This document shows, piece after piece, positions 24,923 through 34,153 of a DNA stretch of 40,447 nucleotides (position 1 is the first letter of the stretch; each line of letters opens with the position of its first letter). The notes below the pieces were generated by a model. The model saw only the letters and a program-made list of their open reading frames with translations. It searched no databases and was not told the DNA's origin. The DNA is from Methylophaga sp. Its GTDB lineage: Bacteria > Pseudomonadota > Gammaproteobacteria > Nitrosococcales > Methylophagaceae. The stretch is taken from NCBI GenBank assembly GCA_024636315.1, contig JAGXHJ010000011.1, positions 1 through 40,447 of the forward strand, read 5' to 3'. The translations under genes and the position numbers were made by a program.

Positions 24923-25917
24923 TGCAGAGTATAAAAAAGGCAGTAATAGGCGCTGTTATTATTGGTCGTAATGAAGGTCTACGATTAATAAACTGTATCG
25001 AGTCTCTGAAATCTCATATTCAGCATATTGTTTATGTCGATTCGGGCTCAACAGATAATAGTGTGCAAGAAGCAATAAACCGAGGTGTTAATTGTGTTTC
25101 TCTCGATTTGAACAGACCTTTTACCGCTGCACGTGCCCGAAATGAAGGTGCAAAATATTTAATTGAAAACTATCCTGAAATTGAATTCATTCAGTTTATA
25201 GATGGTGATTGTGAGGTTCAATCAGATTGGATTGATGGTGCATACAAGTTTTTGCTTGATAATCATGATTATGCTGTGGCATGTGGGCGGCGTCGTGAGC
25301 GATTTCCGGAAAAGTCAGTTTATAATCAATTATGTGATATTGAATGGAATACGCCTGTTGGTGAAGCCACGTCGTGTGGTGGTGATGCTTTAATTCGAAT
25401 GTCTGCTTTTACACAAGTTGGCGGTTATAATGGAGCATTGATTGCGGGTGAAGAGCCTGAAATGTGTTTTAGGTTGAGAAATGAAGGTTGGAAGGTTTTT
25501 CGTTTAGGTCTTGATATGACTCTGCATGATGCGGCTATGACACACGTTAGTCAGTGGTGGAATAGGGCTAAGCGTGCTGGTTTTGCCTATGTGCAAGGTT
25601 ACTATTTACATGGACGGTCAACAGAAAAATATAATTCCAAACCTACGATGAGTATTTTACTGTGGGGTGGAGCGCTTCCTTGCGCAGTAATATTATTATC
25701 TTTATTTGAACCATTGTTTCTGCTTTTAATTGCCTGTTTTCCATTGCAAATTGCTAGGCTTTCAATTAAAAATATTTTGCAAAAAATGTCGGTAAAAAAT
25801 AGTGTTATTTATGCAGTGTCTAATGTGTGTGGTAAATTTCCTCAATTTGTTGGAGTACTCAGATTCGTGAAAAATAATTTGCAAGGTCGTCAAAGCTCAT
25901 TGATTGAGTATAAATAA
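24922..25917 (+). CDS. GT2 glycosyltransferase
   Basis: GT-A transferase of 331 residues. It opens AVIIGRNEGLRLINCIESL, with YVDSGSTDNSV at the nucleotide site, FIDGDCEVQSDW as the DxD region, GGDALIRMSAF and GEEPEMCFRLRNEGWKVF on the acceptor side. A hydrophobic stretch near the C-terminus (about 242-275) may associate it with the membrane, as in several GT2 enzymes that act on lipid-linked acceptors. The ATG overlaps the last base of the preceding stop codon (TAATG), so its expression is tied to the acyltransferase fusion. The sugar transferred cannot be deduced. Confidence 0.86.
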   Translation: MQSIKKAVIGAVIIGRNEGLRLINCIESLKSHIQHIVYVDSGSTDNSVQEAINRGVNCVSLDLNRPFTAARARNEGAKYLIENYPEIEFIQFIDGDCEVQSDWIDGAYKFLLDNHDYAVACGRRRERFPEKSVYNQLCDIEWNTPVGEATSCGGDALIRMSAFTQVGGYNGALIAGEEPEMCFRLRNEGWKVFRLGLDMTLHDAAMTHVSQWWNRAKRAGFAYVQGYYLHGRSTEKYNSKPTMSILLWGGALPCAVILLSLFEPLFLLLIACFPLQIARLSIKNILQKMSVKNSVIYAVSNVCGKFPQFVGVLRFVKNNLQGRQSSLIEYK

Positions 25918-25931
25918 GGAAAAACCGTTTT

Positions 25932-26861
25932 ATGTCTTATCTATTAGTCACTCCATGCCGTAATGAAGCTGAATACATGAAACTCACATTAGATAGTGTT
26001 GTTTCACAGACGGTACCGCCTGATATGTGGGTCATTGTCGATGATGGCTCGACAGATGCTACCCCACATATATTGGCAGAGTATGCTGCAATGTATCCCT
26101 TTATTAATATTGTAACGCGTGAAAACAGGGGCCATAGAAGTGTTGGTCCGGGTGTAATTGAAGCTTTTTATTATGGATACGATCAAGTGGATGTCAGCCA
26201 ATTTGATTTTGTGTGTAAGTTTGATCTTGATTTAGATTTACCGCCTAGATATTTTGAAATACTGATCCAACGGATGAATGACAATCCTCGTATTGGAACG
26301 TGTAGTGGTAAAGCCTATTTCAGGGACAAAAAATCAGGTAATTTGATAAGCGAAAAATGTGGTGACGAAATGTCTGTTGGCATGACGAAGTTTTATCGTC
26401 GTACATGCTTTGAAGATATTGGGGGATTTGTTCGGCAGGTGATGTGGGATGGTATTGATTGTCATAAATGTCGCCAACTTGGTTGGATTGCAGTGAGCTG
26501 GGATGAACCAGATCTTAACTTCATTCATCTGCGACCAATGGGTTCAAGTCAGCAAGGTATTTTTACAGGGCGCATGAGACATGGTTTTGGCCAGTATTTC
26601 ATGGGTACTGGGTTGATTTATATGATTGCATCTTCAGTATTTCGCATGATTCATCCTCCCTATATTGTCGGTGGTATAGCTATGTTATGGGGGTATTTAA
26701 AAAGCATGTTTCAGCGTAAACCACGCTTTGATGATGCCGCGCTAGTTAAGTTTATTAAGTCATATCAAATGCAATGTTTGCTAAAAGGAAAGGCTGTTGC
26801 TACGGATGCATTAAATGCACAACAGGAGTCTGTGTGGAACGATTTGACACATCCACTATGA
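25932..26861 (+). CDS. GT2 glycosyltransferase
   Basis: GT-A transferase of 309 residues. Motifs in order are YLLVTPCRNEAEYMKLTLDS, WVIVDDGSTDATP, the charged FDLDLDLPPRYFE in place of a simple DxD, and GGFVRQVMWDGIDCHKCRQL in the acceptor half. This pattern matches glycosyltransferases found in other exosortase-type EPS clusters. A weak amphipathic or TM segment (about 228-258) lies near the C-terminus. AAGGA at 25916-25920 is about 11 bases before the ATG. Its stop overlaps the start of the next gene by 4 bases (ATGA). Confidence 0.85.
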   Translation: MSYLLVTPCRNEAEYMKLTLDSVVSQTVPPDMWVIVDDGSTDATPHILAEYAAMYPFINIVTRENRGHRSVGPGVIEAFYYGYDQVDVSQFDFVCKFDLDLDLPPRYFEILIQRMNDNPRIGTCSGKAYFRDKKSGNLISEKCGDEMSVGMTKFYRRTCFEDIGGFVRQVMWDGIDCHKCRQLGWIAVSWDEPDLNFIHLRPMGSSQQGIFTGRMRHGFGQYFMGTGLIYMIASSVFRMIHPPYIVGGIAMLWGYLKSMFQRKPRFDDAALVKFIKSYQMQCLLKGKAVATDALNAQQESVWNDLTHPL

Positions 26862-28099
26862 AAATTGCTTATTTAGCACCAGAAATCCCCGCTTTATCAG
26901 CAACCTTTGTTTATAAAGAGATCAATAAGTTAAAAGACTTAGGAGCTGACATTGTTCCTTTTTCAGTTCACAGGCCATCGTCTATTGCCAGTGAACCTGA
27001 ATTAAATGACCTAAAAAAACAGGTTATTCATCTATATGAACGATCGAAACTGGCCGTTATTCTTGCTCACTTTTATTTATTGTTTACACATCCATTACGA
27101 TATTTGAACAGTGTGCGTATATTAATATCCGATATGGCTACTGTTGGGATATTTTCAAGAAATGCTCTCGGTTTGGCTTTTAGGTTTTTCTACGCGGGCA
27201 GTTTAGCTAAAGATTTGATACAAAAAGGTTGTCAACATTTACATGTCCATTTTGCTCATGTGCCAACTGATATCTCCATGTATGCGGCCTCATTATCAGG
27301 CATAACCTACAGCGTTACAGCTCATGCCAATGATCTATTCGAGCGAGGATGGTTGTTAAAAGAGAAAGTAGAGCGATCTCAGTTTTTTGCTACGATTTCT
27401 GAGTTTAACAAACGCTATTTGCAAAATATTGGTATTAATACCGACAATATACGGATAGTTCGCTGTGGCGTTGATGACGAGCAATTTGAACCAAGAAAAG
27501 GTTTTATTTCGGGAGCTAAAATTAAGATTGGTGTAGTCGGACGGCTAGTAGAAAAAAAAGGTATTGATACTTTAATTGATGCCATTAGCAAATTAAAAAA
27601 ACAACATCATAATGTTACATTATATATAGCTGGCTCAGGTCCCTTGGAAGATGATTTAATTGTCCAGCTTCGTGAGAGCAAACTAAACAGTGATGATGTT
27701 GTTTTTCTTGGTGCCATGCCCAATGCTCAAGTGGCTGAATTTATAACTTCATTAGATGTCTTTGTTTTACCCTGTAAAATGGATAAAAGTGGTGATATGG
27801 ATGGCATCCCTGTCGTCTTGATGGAAGCTATGTTGTCAGGTGTCCCTGTTATATCTTCAAAACTGTCAGGCATTCCAGAACTTGTCATTGATAAAGAGAC
27901 GGGGTTATTGATTTCTCCAGGAGATAGTCAATCGTTGGCAGATGCAATTTTATTGATGGTTAGTAATGAAGACTTAAGAAATGCTATGGTTCAACACGCG
28001 ATTGCTAAAGTCAAAAATGATTTTTCATTATCGGGTAATACTAATCGCTTACATGATATGTTTAGTGATGTTATTGCTAACAACAGTACATTAAAATGA
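26858..28099 (+). CDS. GT4 glycosyltransferase, colanic-acid WcaL/AmsK-like
   Basis: GT-B transferase of 413 residues. The start EIPALSATFVYKEI and the later LHVHFAHVPTDISMYAASL, SVTAHANDLFERG and TISEFNKRYL are typical of the WcaL/AmsK group of EPS galactosyl- or mannosyl-transferases. The nucleotide-sugar half shows GVVGRLVEKKG, AGSGPLEDDL and GDMDGIPVVLMEAMLSGVP. In the E-x7-E signature the first acid is Asp. I placed the start at 26858, where the ATGA overlap with the preceding stop gives the family-typical N-terminus; a longer frame from 26774 would run inside the upstream gene. The end overlaps the next gene by 4 bases. Confidence 0.87.
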   Translation: MKIAYLAPEIPALSATFVYKEINKLKDLGADIVPFSVHRPSSIASEPELNDLKKQVIHLYERSKLAVILAHFYLLFTHPLRYLNSVRILISDMATVGIFSRNALGLAFRFFYAGSLAKDLIQKGCQHLHVHFAHVPTDISMYAASLSGITYSVTAHANDLFERGWLLKEKVERSQFFATISEFNKRYLQNIGINTDNIRIVRCGVDDEQFEPRKGFISGAKIKIGVVGRLVEKKGIDTLIDAISKLKKQHHNVTLYIAGSGPLEDDLIVQLRESKLNSDDVVFLGAMPNAQVAEFITSLDVFVLPCKMDKSGDMDGIPVVLMEAMLSGVPVISSKLSGIPELVIDKETGLLISPGDSQSLADAILLMVSNEDLRNAMVQHAIAKVKNDFSLSGNTNRLHDMFSDVIANNSTLK

Positions 28100-29238
28100 C
28101 TGCGGTGAAAGTGACATTATCAAATCATCCTATTGTTGATCGTAATGTTTGGTGTGTACTCGGGTTACCATTTGATTGCGTAAGCATTGATGATGCAGTT
28201 AATAGGGTGAATGCTGCGATTTCTCTAAAAGAATTATGTTTTCTCTCAACCCCAAACCTTAATTTTGCCATTGCAGCTCAAAGTGATCCCGCGTTTTTTC
28301 AATCTGTTGTGGATAGTGAGCTAAGTGTTGCTGATGGTATGCCGTTAATTTGGGTCGCAAAACTTTTAGGGCTCCCCTTCACTGAGCGTGTTGCTGGTTC
28401 AACTTTGTTTGAACAACTATCAAAGCAACAAGATCGTAAGTGTAAAATAAAGGTGTTTTTCTTTGGTGGTCAGGCAGGTGTTGCTGAACTGGCTCATCAA
28501 AAATTAAATGAAACTAGTTCCGCGATGGTGAGTTGTGGTTTTTATGATCCTGGTTTTGTTTCCGTTGATGTGATGAGTTCACCAGATATAATCAATAAGT
28601 TAAATCTGGCACAACCTGATTTTTTAGTGGTTGCTTTAGGCGCCCAAAAAGGTCAGGCATGGATCCAAAAAAATCGGCATCAATTGAATGTGTCAGTAAT
28701 AAGCCACTTGGGCGCAGTGATTAATTTTGTTGCCGGCTCTGTGGACCGGGCACCGATTATTTGGCAGCGGTTTGGTTTGGAATGGCTGTGGCGAATTAGA
28801 CAAGAGCCTACTTTGTGGAAGCGATACTTTTTTGATGGATTGGCCTTTTTAAAGCTAATACTTTTTAAGGTTTTACCTTTGGCAATATACGACCGATGGT
28901 TAAAGCGAAGTGAAGCCTTTAGTGTCCCCGCTAATATTAGCCCGATTAAACCTGAAAATAGCCGTATCTTGATTCGTCTGAGTGGCAGTGTCCATCATGC
29001 TGCACTTGATCCCGTTAAACAGGCATTATCTGAGCTTGTTTTTATGAAATCTGACGTTAGCATGGACTGTTCTGAACTAACCTATATTGATAGTGCTTTT
29101 ATTGGTACACTGCTACTATGTCAACGGTATTTAAATGAAGATGGATATCGACTTAATTTATGTCATGTTCCTAAGAGGATTAAGCGTATTTTAAAATTGA
29201 ATAATGTAATTACGCGATTTACTTTTATAGATGATTAA
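28096..29238 (+). CDS. WecG/TagA/CpsF glycosyltransferase fused to a STAS domain
   Basis: Residues 1-270 form a GT26 enzyme of the WecG/TagA/CpsF family, which adds a sugar such as ManNAc, ManNAcA or glucose to a lipid-linked acceptor at the membrane. Visible motifs are STPNLNFAIAAQ (Thr52), SVADGMPLIWVAKLLG (Asp80), VFFFGGQ, FLVVALGAQKGQAWI and FVAGSVDRAPIIWQRFGLEWLWR. Residues 288-380 are an added STAS (anti-sigma antagonist-like) domain: ILIRLSGSVH, then MDCSELTYIDSAFIGTLLLC and NVITRFTFIDD. In SpoIIAA-type domains the phosphorylated residue is the second Ser after the Asp (DSS); here it is DSA (Asp332-Ser333-Ala334), so classic serine phosphorylation looks impossible. The STAS part may bind a partner. 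The gene overlaps the preceding one by 4 bases; 33 bases separate it from the exosortase. Confidence 0.88.
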   Translation: MTAVKVTLSNHPIVDRNVWCVLGLPFDCVSIDDAVNRVNAAISLKELCFLSTPNLNFAIAAQSDPAFFQSVVDSELSVADGMPLIWVAKLLGLPFTERVAGSTLFEQLSKQQDRKCKIKVFFFGGQAGVAELAHQKLNETSSAMVSCGFYDPGFVSVDVMSSPDIINKLNLAQPDFLVVALGAQKGQAWIQKNRHQLNVSVISHLGAVINFVAGSVDRAPIIWQRFGLEWLWRIRQEPTLWKRYFFDGLAFLKLILFKVLPLAIYDRWLKRSEAFSVPANISPIKPENSRILIRLSGSVHHAALDPVKQALSELVFMKSDVSMDCSELTYIDSAFIGTLLLCQRYLNEDGYRLNLCHVPKRIKRILKLNNVITRFTFIDD

Positions 29239-29271
29239 CCGAAAACTTAACTATTGTAAAAGGACACGATT

Positions 29272-30798
29272 TTGTTAACGATGAAACAGAGCGGATTATT
29301 CTTTGTAGCACTGATCCTCGCGATACTTGCTTATTGGAATGGCCTAGCAGAAGCGGTATTTCGCTGGGGAAAACAAGAAGAATATAGTCATGGTTTTCTA
29401 ATTCCCTTAGTTACTTTATATATACTATGGGAAAAATCTGGACTGATTAAAGCGTCTATCGGTCCACCATTATGGTCTGGTTTAATAGTTGTTTTAGCTG
29501 CAATTAGTATTTTTATTGTTGGTGAAATAAGCGCTTTATTTTTATTGATCCAATATTCCTTTGTTTTATTATTAATTGGCCTTTCAATGATAACCATTGG
29601 ACGAGCCACTAAATATACGATTACGCCAATACTGTTATTGTTATTCGCTATTCCCTTACCGTATGTGATCGAGGTGGTACTGACAGCAAAATTACAGTTG
29701 ATCTCTTCATCGTTGGGTGTGAGTTTTATCCGTTGGTTTAATATCCCTGTATATCTTGAAGGTAACGTAATTGATCTCGGTGTATTTCAATTACAAGTTG
29801 TTGAAGCGTGTAGTGGTTTACGTTATTTGTTTCCTTTAATGAGTCTTGGTTTTATTGTCGCTTATTTTTATCAAGCAGCATTCTGGAAAAGATCGATTGT
29901 TTTTCTCGCTACAATTCCTATCACTATATTAATGAACAGTTTCCGTATTGGCGCTATCGGAGTTATGGTCGATAACTGGGGAATATCTATGGCAGAAGGT
30001 TTTCTACATGACTTTGAAGGCTGGATCATATTTATGGCCTGTACTGTCATATTGGTATTGCTGATTTGGTTGATGGAGAAAATCACTAATAAAGATGCTT
30101 CACTGGCTTCGGTATTTGGCGTTGTGTCAGTGCCTGATCTAAGCTTAAAGACAAATATCAATAGTAAACCTACTACAAGCTTACCGCTAATAATTACTAT
30201 TATGATTCTTGCTACGGCCTATGTTTCGGCTCAATTTTTAGACAAACGGGTTGAAGTTTATCCTGGCCATGTGTCCTTTGTTAACTTTCCTATACAGTTA
30301 GCTGATTGGCAGGGAATAAACGATAAACTTGATCCGCAAGTTGTTGAAAAACTTGGGATGACGGATTATCTTTTAGCAAACTATGTGAATAAACAGAAAC
30401 AGGCTGTTAATTTTTATGTTGCCTATTATCAGTCACAGCGTAAAGGTGTCTCGCCACATTCTCCACGTGTGTGTATTCCTGGTGGTGGATGGGAAATAGC
30501 TGATTTACAACGATTAACCGTAGCCGACCATCCGATTAATAGGGTGTTGATCAAAAAGGGCAACCAACGACAGTTAGTATATTACTGGTTTCAGGGGCAT
30601 GGTCGTATAGTTGCTAATGAATATATTAATAAATGGTACTTATTTATTGATTCTATTTTTAAAAATAGAACTGATGGTGCTTTAGTGCGAGTAGTGACAA
30701 ATGTTGCTGAGTATGAATCGCTTGCTGATGCAGATGCACGATTGATTGATTTTATGGCCACAGCAGAGCCAGAATTAAAAAACTATATTTTAGATTAG
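29272..30798 (+). CDS. Exosortase fused to an EpsI domain
   Basis: Inner-membrane cysteine protease-transpeptidase that recognises C-terminal PEP-CTERM-type sorting signals. Residues 1-275 form the exosortase with about eight TM helices and the active-site set Cys180 (VVEACSGLRYL), Arg225 (MNSFRIGAIG) and His246 (GFLHDFEGW). Residues 305-508 form an EpsI domain (DUF3485/TIGR02914-like) with its own TM anchor and the motif SPHSPRVCIPGGGWEI. Exosortase-EpsI fusions occur in the XrtA and XrtD groups. The neighbouring export genes argue for the XrtA EPS type, but I cannot exclude the VPLPA-CTERM type, so no symbol is given. A TTG at 29272 lies 7 bases after AAAGGA; the ATG at 29281 is 16 bases away, so TTG is preferred. 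No substrate with a sorting signal lies in the window. Confidence 0.9.
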   Translation: MLTMKQSGLFFVALILAILAYWNGLAEAVFRWGKQEEYSHGFLIPLVTLYILWEKSGLIKASIGPPLWSGLIVVLAAISIFIVGEISALFLLIQYSFVLLLIGLSMITIGRATKYTITPILLLLFAIPLPYVIEVVLTAKLQLISSSLGVSFIRWFNIPVYLEGNVIDLGVFQLQVVEACSGLRYLFPLMSLGFIVAYFYQAAFWKRSIVFLATIPITILMNSFRIGAIGVMVDNWGISMAEGFLHDFEGWIIFMACTVILVLLIWLMEKITNKDASLASVFGVVSVPDLSLKTNINSKPTTSLPLIITIMILATAYVSAQFLDKRVEVYPGHVSFVNFPIQLADWQGINDKLDPQVVEKLGMTDYLLANYVNKQKQAVNFYVAYYQSQRKGVSPHSPRVCIPGGGWEIADLQRLTVADHPINRVLIKKGNQRQLVYYWFQGHGRIVANEYINKWYLFIDSIFKNRTDGALVRVVTNVAEYESLADADARLIDFMATAEPELKNYILD

Positions 30799-30808
30799 GG
30801 AATAGAAG

Positions 30809-33193
30809 ATGATCTTATTAAAACGTACTTTAATTACAGGCTTAATACTCGGTATTTTGACTGCATGTGGTTCATCACAAGGAAGTGCTGAAAAGTTTGT
30901 TGCCAGTGGCAAAGCCTTAATGGCTGAAGGAAATATCGAAAAGGCGCGGTTAGAATTCCGTAATGCCATTCAAATCGAACCTAAAACAGCAGAAGCATAT
31001 TATCAATTAGCCTTGATTGATGAAAAAACTCAAAACTGGAAAGGCATGTTTGCCAATTTATCGCGCGTTGAGCAACTTTCACCAAATCATTATGAAGCGA
31101 TTGTTAAATTGGGCCAGATCCACCTATTAGCTGGTAACTTTGATGTCGCATTGGAAAAGGCGAATAAGGTACTAGAGGCTGATAATAAAAATGTTATGGC
31201 GTATGTGTTGCGTGCGTCTATTAATATGAAGCAAGAGAACTTTGGTAATGCATTAAGTGATATTGAACAAGCCTTAGCAATTGATGCAAACAATATTGAA
31301 GCCATTTCGGTCAAAACCTTGGTATTGAATAAACAAGGCAATCCTGATCAAGCATTGGCCGTATTAGAAACGGCATTGCAAGCGAAACCAAATGAATTGC
31401 CCCTGACAATGATTAAGTTGTCTATTTTGGAAGGGCAAAAAAAATATGCTGACATGGAGCAAGTATATAAAGGTTTATTAATATCACAGCCTGATGCTAA
31501 TTGGGTGCCGATCTCATTAGCAAAATTATTCAATACGCAGGATCGGTATGCTGATGCAAAACAGGTGTTATCTGATTTTATTGCAAGCCATCCTAATGAT
31601 ATTCAAGCAAAATTATTCTTAGTATCCTTCGTTAAAACTAAAGAACCACAACAAGCAATCACATTGTTGGACAAGTACATCGCACAAGATAAAACGAATT
31701 ATGATCTTCGATTATCGAAAATTCAGTTGTTATTGGCTAGTGAGCAAGTTGACTTAGCTATTTCTGATTTAAAAGAATTGGCTAATTTAGATCCTGAAGG
31801 CAATAGTGGACGAAAGGCTCAAGTTGTCTTAGCTGGAATTAACTTTCAAAAAGGTGATGTAAAAGCCGCGTCAGAGATATTGAAGAGGGTGTTAGCTGCA
31901 GCACCTGAAGATGAGTCTGCGCTATTGTTAAAAGCACGTATCGAGATTATGAATAAAGACATTGATACTGCTGTAACCAATTTACGTGTGGTATTACGTA
32001 ACAATCCTGAATCAGATCAAGCGTTAGTACTGCTTGCACAAGCCTATATGAATAGTGGCTCTGTTGAGTTGGCTGATGATAGCTTCCGTCGAGCATTGAC
32101 GGTTAATCCTGGTAATACAGTTGCGGCATTATCCGTTGCCGATAGTTTGATGAAGACGAATGATTTAAATCGTACTGAAGAGGTCTTAGTTAAATCACTT
32201 AAACAAGATCCAAATAATGAAGCAATTTTGCAGGCATTAGCCCAGGTTCGGATCTTGAAAAAAGATTGGTTAGGTACCGAAACTCTTGTTGATAATTTAA
32301 AAGCTAATAATAAAGAATCCGCACTTGCTCATTATTTCACTGGTCGTATTTCACAAGGGCAGGGATATTATGATGCAGCTATAGAAGAATACAGGCTTGC
32401 CTTAGATATTCGCCCAGATATGACGCGAGCTTTGCAAGGTTTAGCTTATAGTTATATGCAGTTGGAACAAAAAGAAAAATTGTTAGTTTATTTAGCTACT
32501 TATATAGCTAAAAATCCAAATCAGTTATCTGGTTATGCTGTGTTATCTAGTGTGTATGCACAAGATAAAGTATGGGATAAATCAATTGATGTATTAGAAA
32601 AAGGCTTGAAATTAGAGCCAAAATGGCAAGCTGGTTATAGTGCTATGGGCTCTGTTTATTATGCTCAAAATATGGCGGATAAAGCGATTAATAGTTATCA
32701 GCGCGGATTAGATAAAAATCCAGACAGTAACTTCTTGTCACTACAATTAGCCTCTGCGTATGAGCGTAATGGTGAGTTTGATAAAGCTAAATCTTTATAT
32801 GAAGCAATTTTGGATAAAGATGCCAGTATCGAACCTGCTATTAATAATCTTGCCAGCTTGTTAAGTGATCAGTTTTTATCAGAAGATAATTTACAGAAAG
32901 CACTCACATTATCTAGTCGGTTTAATAACGCAACTGAACCATATTATCTTGATACTTATGCTTGGGTTAACGTGCAGTTAGGGAACCTAGAAAAAGCGCA
33001 AACAGTATTGGAACGTGTAGTTTCCTTATCACCTAATGTTGCCGTATTTAATTATCATCTAGGTGCTTTGTACCAAAAACAAGGTGATAAAGTTGAGGCT
33101 GAAAAATATTTGAATAGTGCTAAAAAGCTGGCTGAAGAACAACGTGATTCACAAACTTTAGCCAAGGCGAACAGTCTTTTAGCCGAGTTGTGA
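30809..33193 (+). CDS. prsT: PrsT-like TPR-repeat lipoprotein of the exosortase system
   Basis: Secreted lipoprotein with tandem tetratricopeptide repeats, thought to scaffold EPS assembly or export in exosortase loci (TIGR02917-like). The 794 residues begin with a lipoprotein signal (LITGLILGILTACGSS, lipobox LTAC with Cys at about 20). The rest consists of about twenty TPR units (for example GNIEKARLEFRNAIQIEPKT, GNFDVALEKANKVLEADNKN, GYYDAAIEEYRLALDIRPDM, DKAINSYQRGLDKNPDS), each with the usual small-residue and Pro positions. The length is somewhat shorter than PrsT members of about 900 residues. Asp follows at position +4 rather than +2, so no inner-membrane retention signal is evident. 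It starts 10 bases after the exosortase stop. Confidence 0.88.
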   Translation: MILLKRTLITGLILGILTACGSSQGSAEKFVASGKALMAEGNIEKARLEFRNAIQIEPKTAEAYYQLALIDEKTQNWKGMFANLSRVEQLSPNHYEAIVKLGQIHLLAGNFDVALEKANKVLEADNKNVMAYVLRASINMKQENFGNALSDIEQALAIDANNIEAISVKTLVLNKQGNPDQALAVLETALQAKPNELPLTMIKLSILEGQKKYADMEQVYKGLLISQPDANWVPISLAKLFNTQDRYADAKQVLSDFIASHPNDIQAKLFLVSFVKTKEPQQAITLLDKYIAQDKTNYDLRLSKIQLLLASEQVDLAISDLKELANLDPEGNSGRKAQVVLAGINFQKGDVKAASEILKRVLAAAPEDESALLLKARIEIMNKDIDTAVTNLRVVLRNNPESDQALVLLAQAYMNSGSVELADDSFRRALTVNPGNTVAALSVADSLMKTNDLNRTEEVLVKSLKQDPNNEAILQALAQVRILKKDWLGTETLVDNLKANNKESALAHYFTGRISQGQGYYDAAIEEYRLALDIRPDMTRALQGLAYSYMQLEQKEKLLVYLATYIAKNPNQLSGYAVLSSVYAQDKVWDKSIDVLEKGLKLEPKWQAGYSAMGSVYYAQNMADKAINSYQRGLDKNPDSNFLSLQLASAYERNGEFDKAKSLYEAILDKDASIEPAINNLASLLSDQFLSEDNLQKALTLSSRFNNATEPYYLDTYAWVNVQLGNLEKAQTVLERVVSLSPNVAVFNYHLGALYQKQGDKVEAEKYLNSAKKLAEEQRDSQTLAKANSLLAEL

Positions 33194-33269
33194 TCTATTC
33201 ATAAACATTCTTTACTAATGATAACGTTATTGAGAATAAGCATTTATATTAATTGAGGATTATATTTAA

Positions 33270-34151
33270 GTGAAAGGAATAGTTTTAGCCGGAGGCAGCG
33301 GTTCTCGCTTGTATCCTATAACACGAGGCGTATCAAAACAGCTCGTTCCTATCTACGATAAACCGATGGTTTATTATCCGCTGTCAGTATTAATGTTAGC
33401 GGGCATTAAAGATGTTCTCATCATTACTACGCCAGAAGATCAATCAAGCTTCCAGCGTTTATTGGGTGATGGTGCTGAATTAGGCATGTCATTTGAATAT
33501 GTTATTCAACCTTCACCTGATGGTTTAGCCCAAGCATTTTTATTAGGTGAAGAGTTTATTGGCGATGATGATGTGTGCCTAGTTTTAGGTGACAATATCT
33601 ATCATGGCCATGATTTAACGGGTCTACTTTCTACTGCCGTTTGCAATGCCAAAAATGACAATAATGCGACTGTATTTGGTTATCGTGTGGCCGATCCGGA
33701 ACGCTATGGTGTTGCTGAATTTGATGATGCAGGTAATGTTATCAGCATCGAAGAAAAGCCCGCCATCCCAAAAAGTAATTATGCCGTAACAGGGCTTTAT
33801 TTCTATCCTAATGATGTGATTCAAAAAGCCAAAGCGATTGCACCTTCTGCGCGTGGTGAACTAGAAATCACCTCAGTCAATCAAGCGTATCTTGCAGAGC
33901 AACGTCTTAAAGTTGAACTGATGGGCCGTGGTTATGCATGGCTCGATACCGGCACCCATGAAAGTTTATTGGAAGCGGCGCAATTTATTGAAACCATTGA
34001 AAAACGTCAAGGTTTAAAAGTCGCCTGTTTAGAAGAAATTGCCTTTGAACAAGGTTATATTTCAAAGCAACAACTGATTGCATTAGCTCAGCCTTTAGCT
34101 AAAAATCAATATGGTCAGTATTTGTTGAAACGTGCTGAAGAAGGCTGTTAA
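33270..34151 (+). CDS. rfbA: Glucose-1-phosphate thymidylyltransferase
   Basis: Makes dTDP-glucose from dTTP and glucose-1-phosphate, first step to dTDP-L-rhamnose, in the cytoplasm. The 293 residues match RmlA length and motifs: the nucleotide loop [65 protein letters not shown] and the [13 protein letters not shown] segment. Translation starts at a GTG, with GAGGA (33255-33259) ten bases upstream; a leading MKGIVLAGG is standard for the family. It follows a 76-base gap containing the palindrome ATAACGTTAT (33221-33230), so it may be the first gene of the nucleotide-sugar module. Two bases separate it from rfbC. Confidence 0.97.
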   Translation: MKGIVLAGGSGSRLYPITRGVSKQLVPIYDKPMVYYPLSVLMLAGIKDVLIITTPEDQSSFQRLLGDGAELGMSFEYVIQPSPDGLAQAFLLGEEFIGDDDVCLVLGDNIYHGHDLTGLLSTAVCNAKNDNNATVFGYRVADPERYGVAEFDDAGNVISIEEKPAIPKSNYAVTGLYFYPNDVIQKAKAIAPSARGELEITSVNQAYLAEQRLKVELMGRGYAWLDTGTHESLLEAAQFIETIEKRQGLKVACLEEIAFEQGYISKQQLIALAQPLAKNQYGQYLLKRAEEGC

Positions 34152-34153
34152 TA

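Noticed and set aside
33221-33230. Palindrome ATAACGTTAT before rfbA as an operator
   Set aside because: It is short, AT-rich and single, with no second half-site or clear promoter around it; chance is likely.
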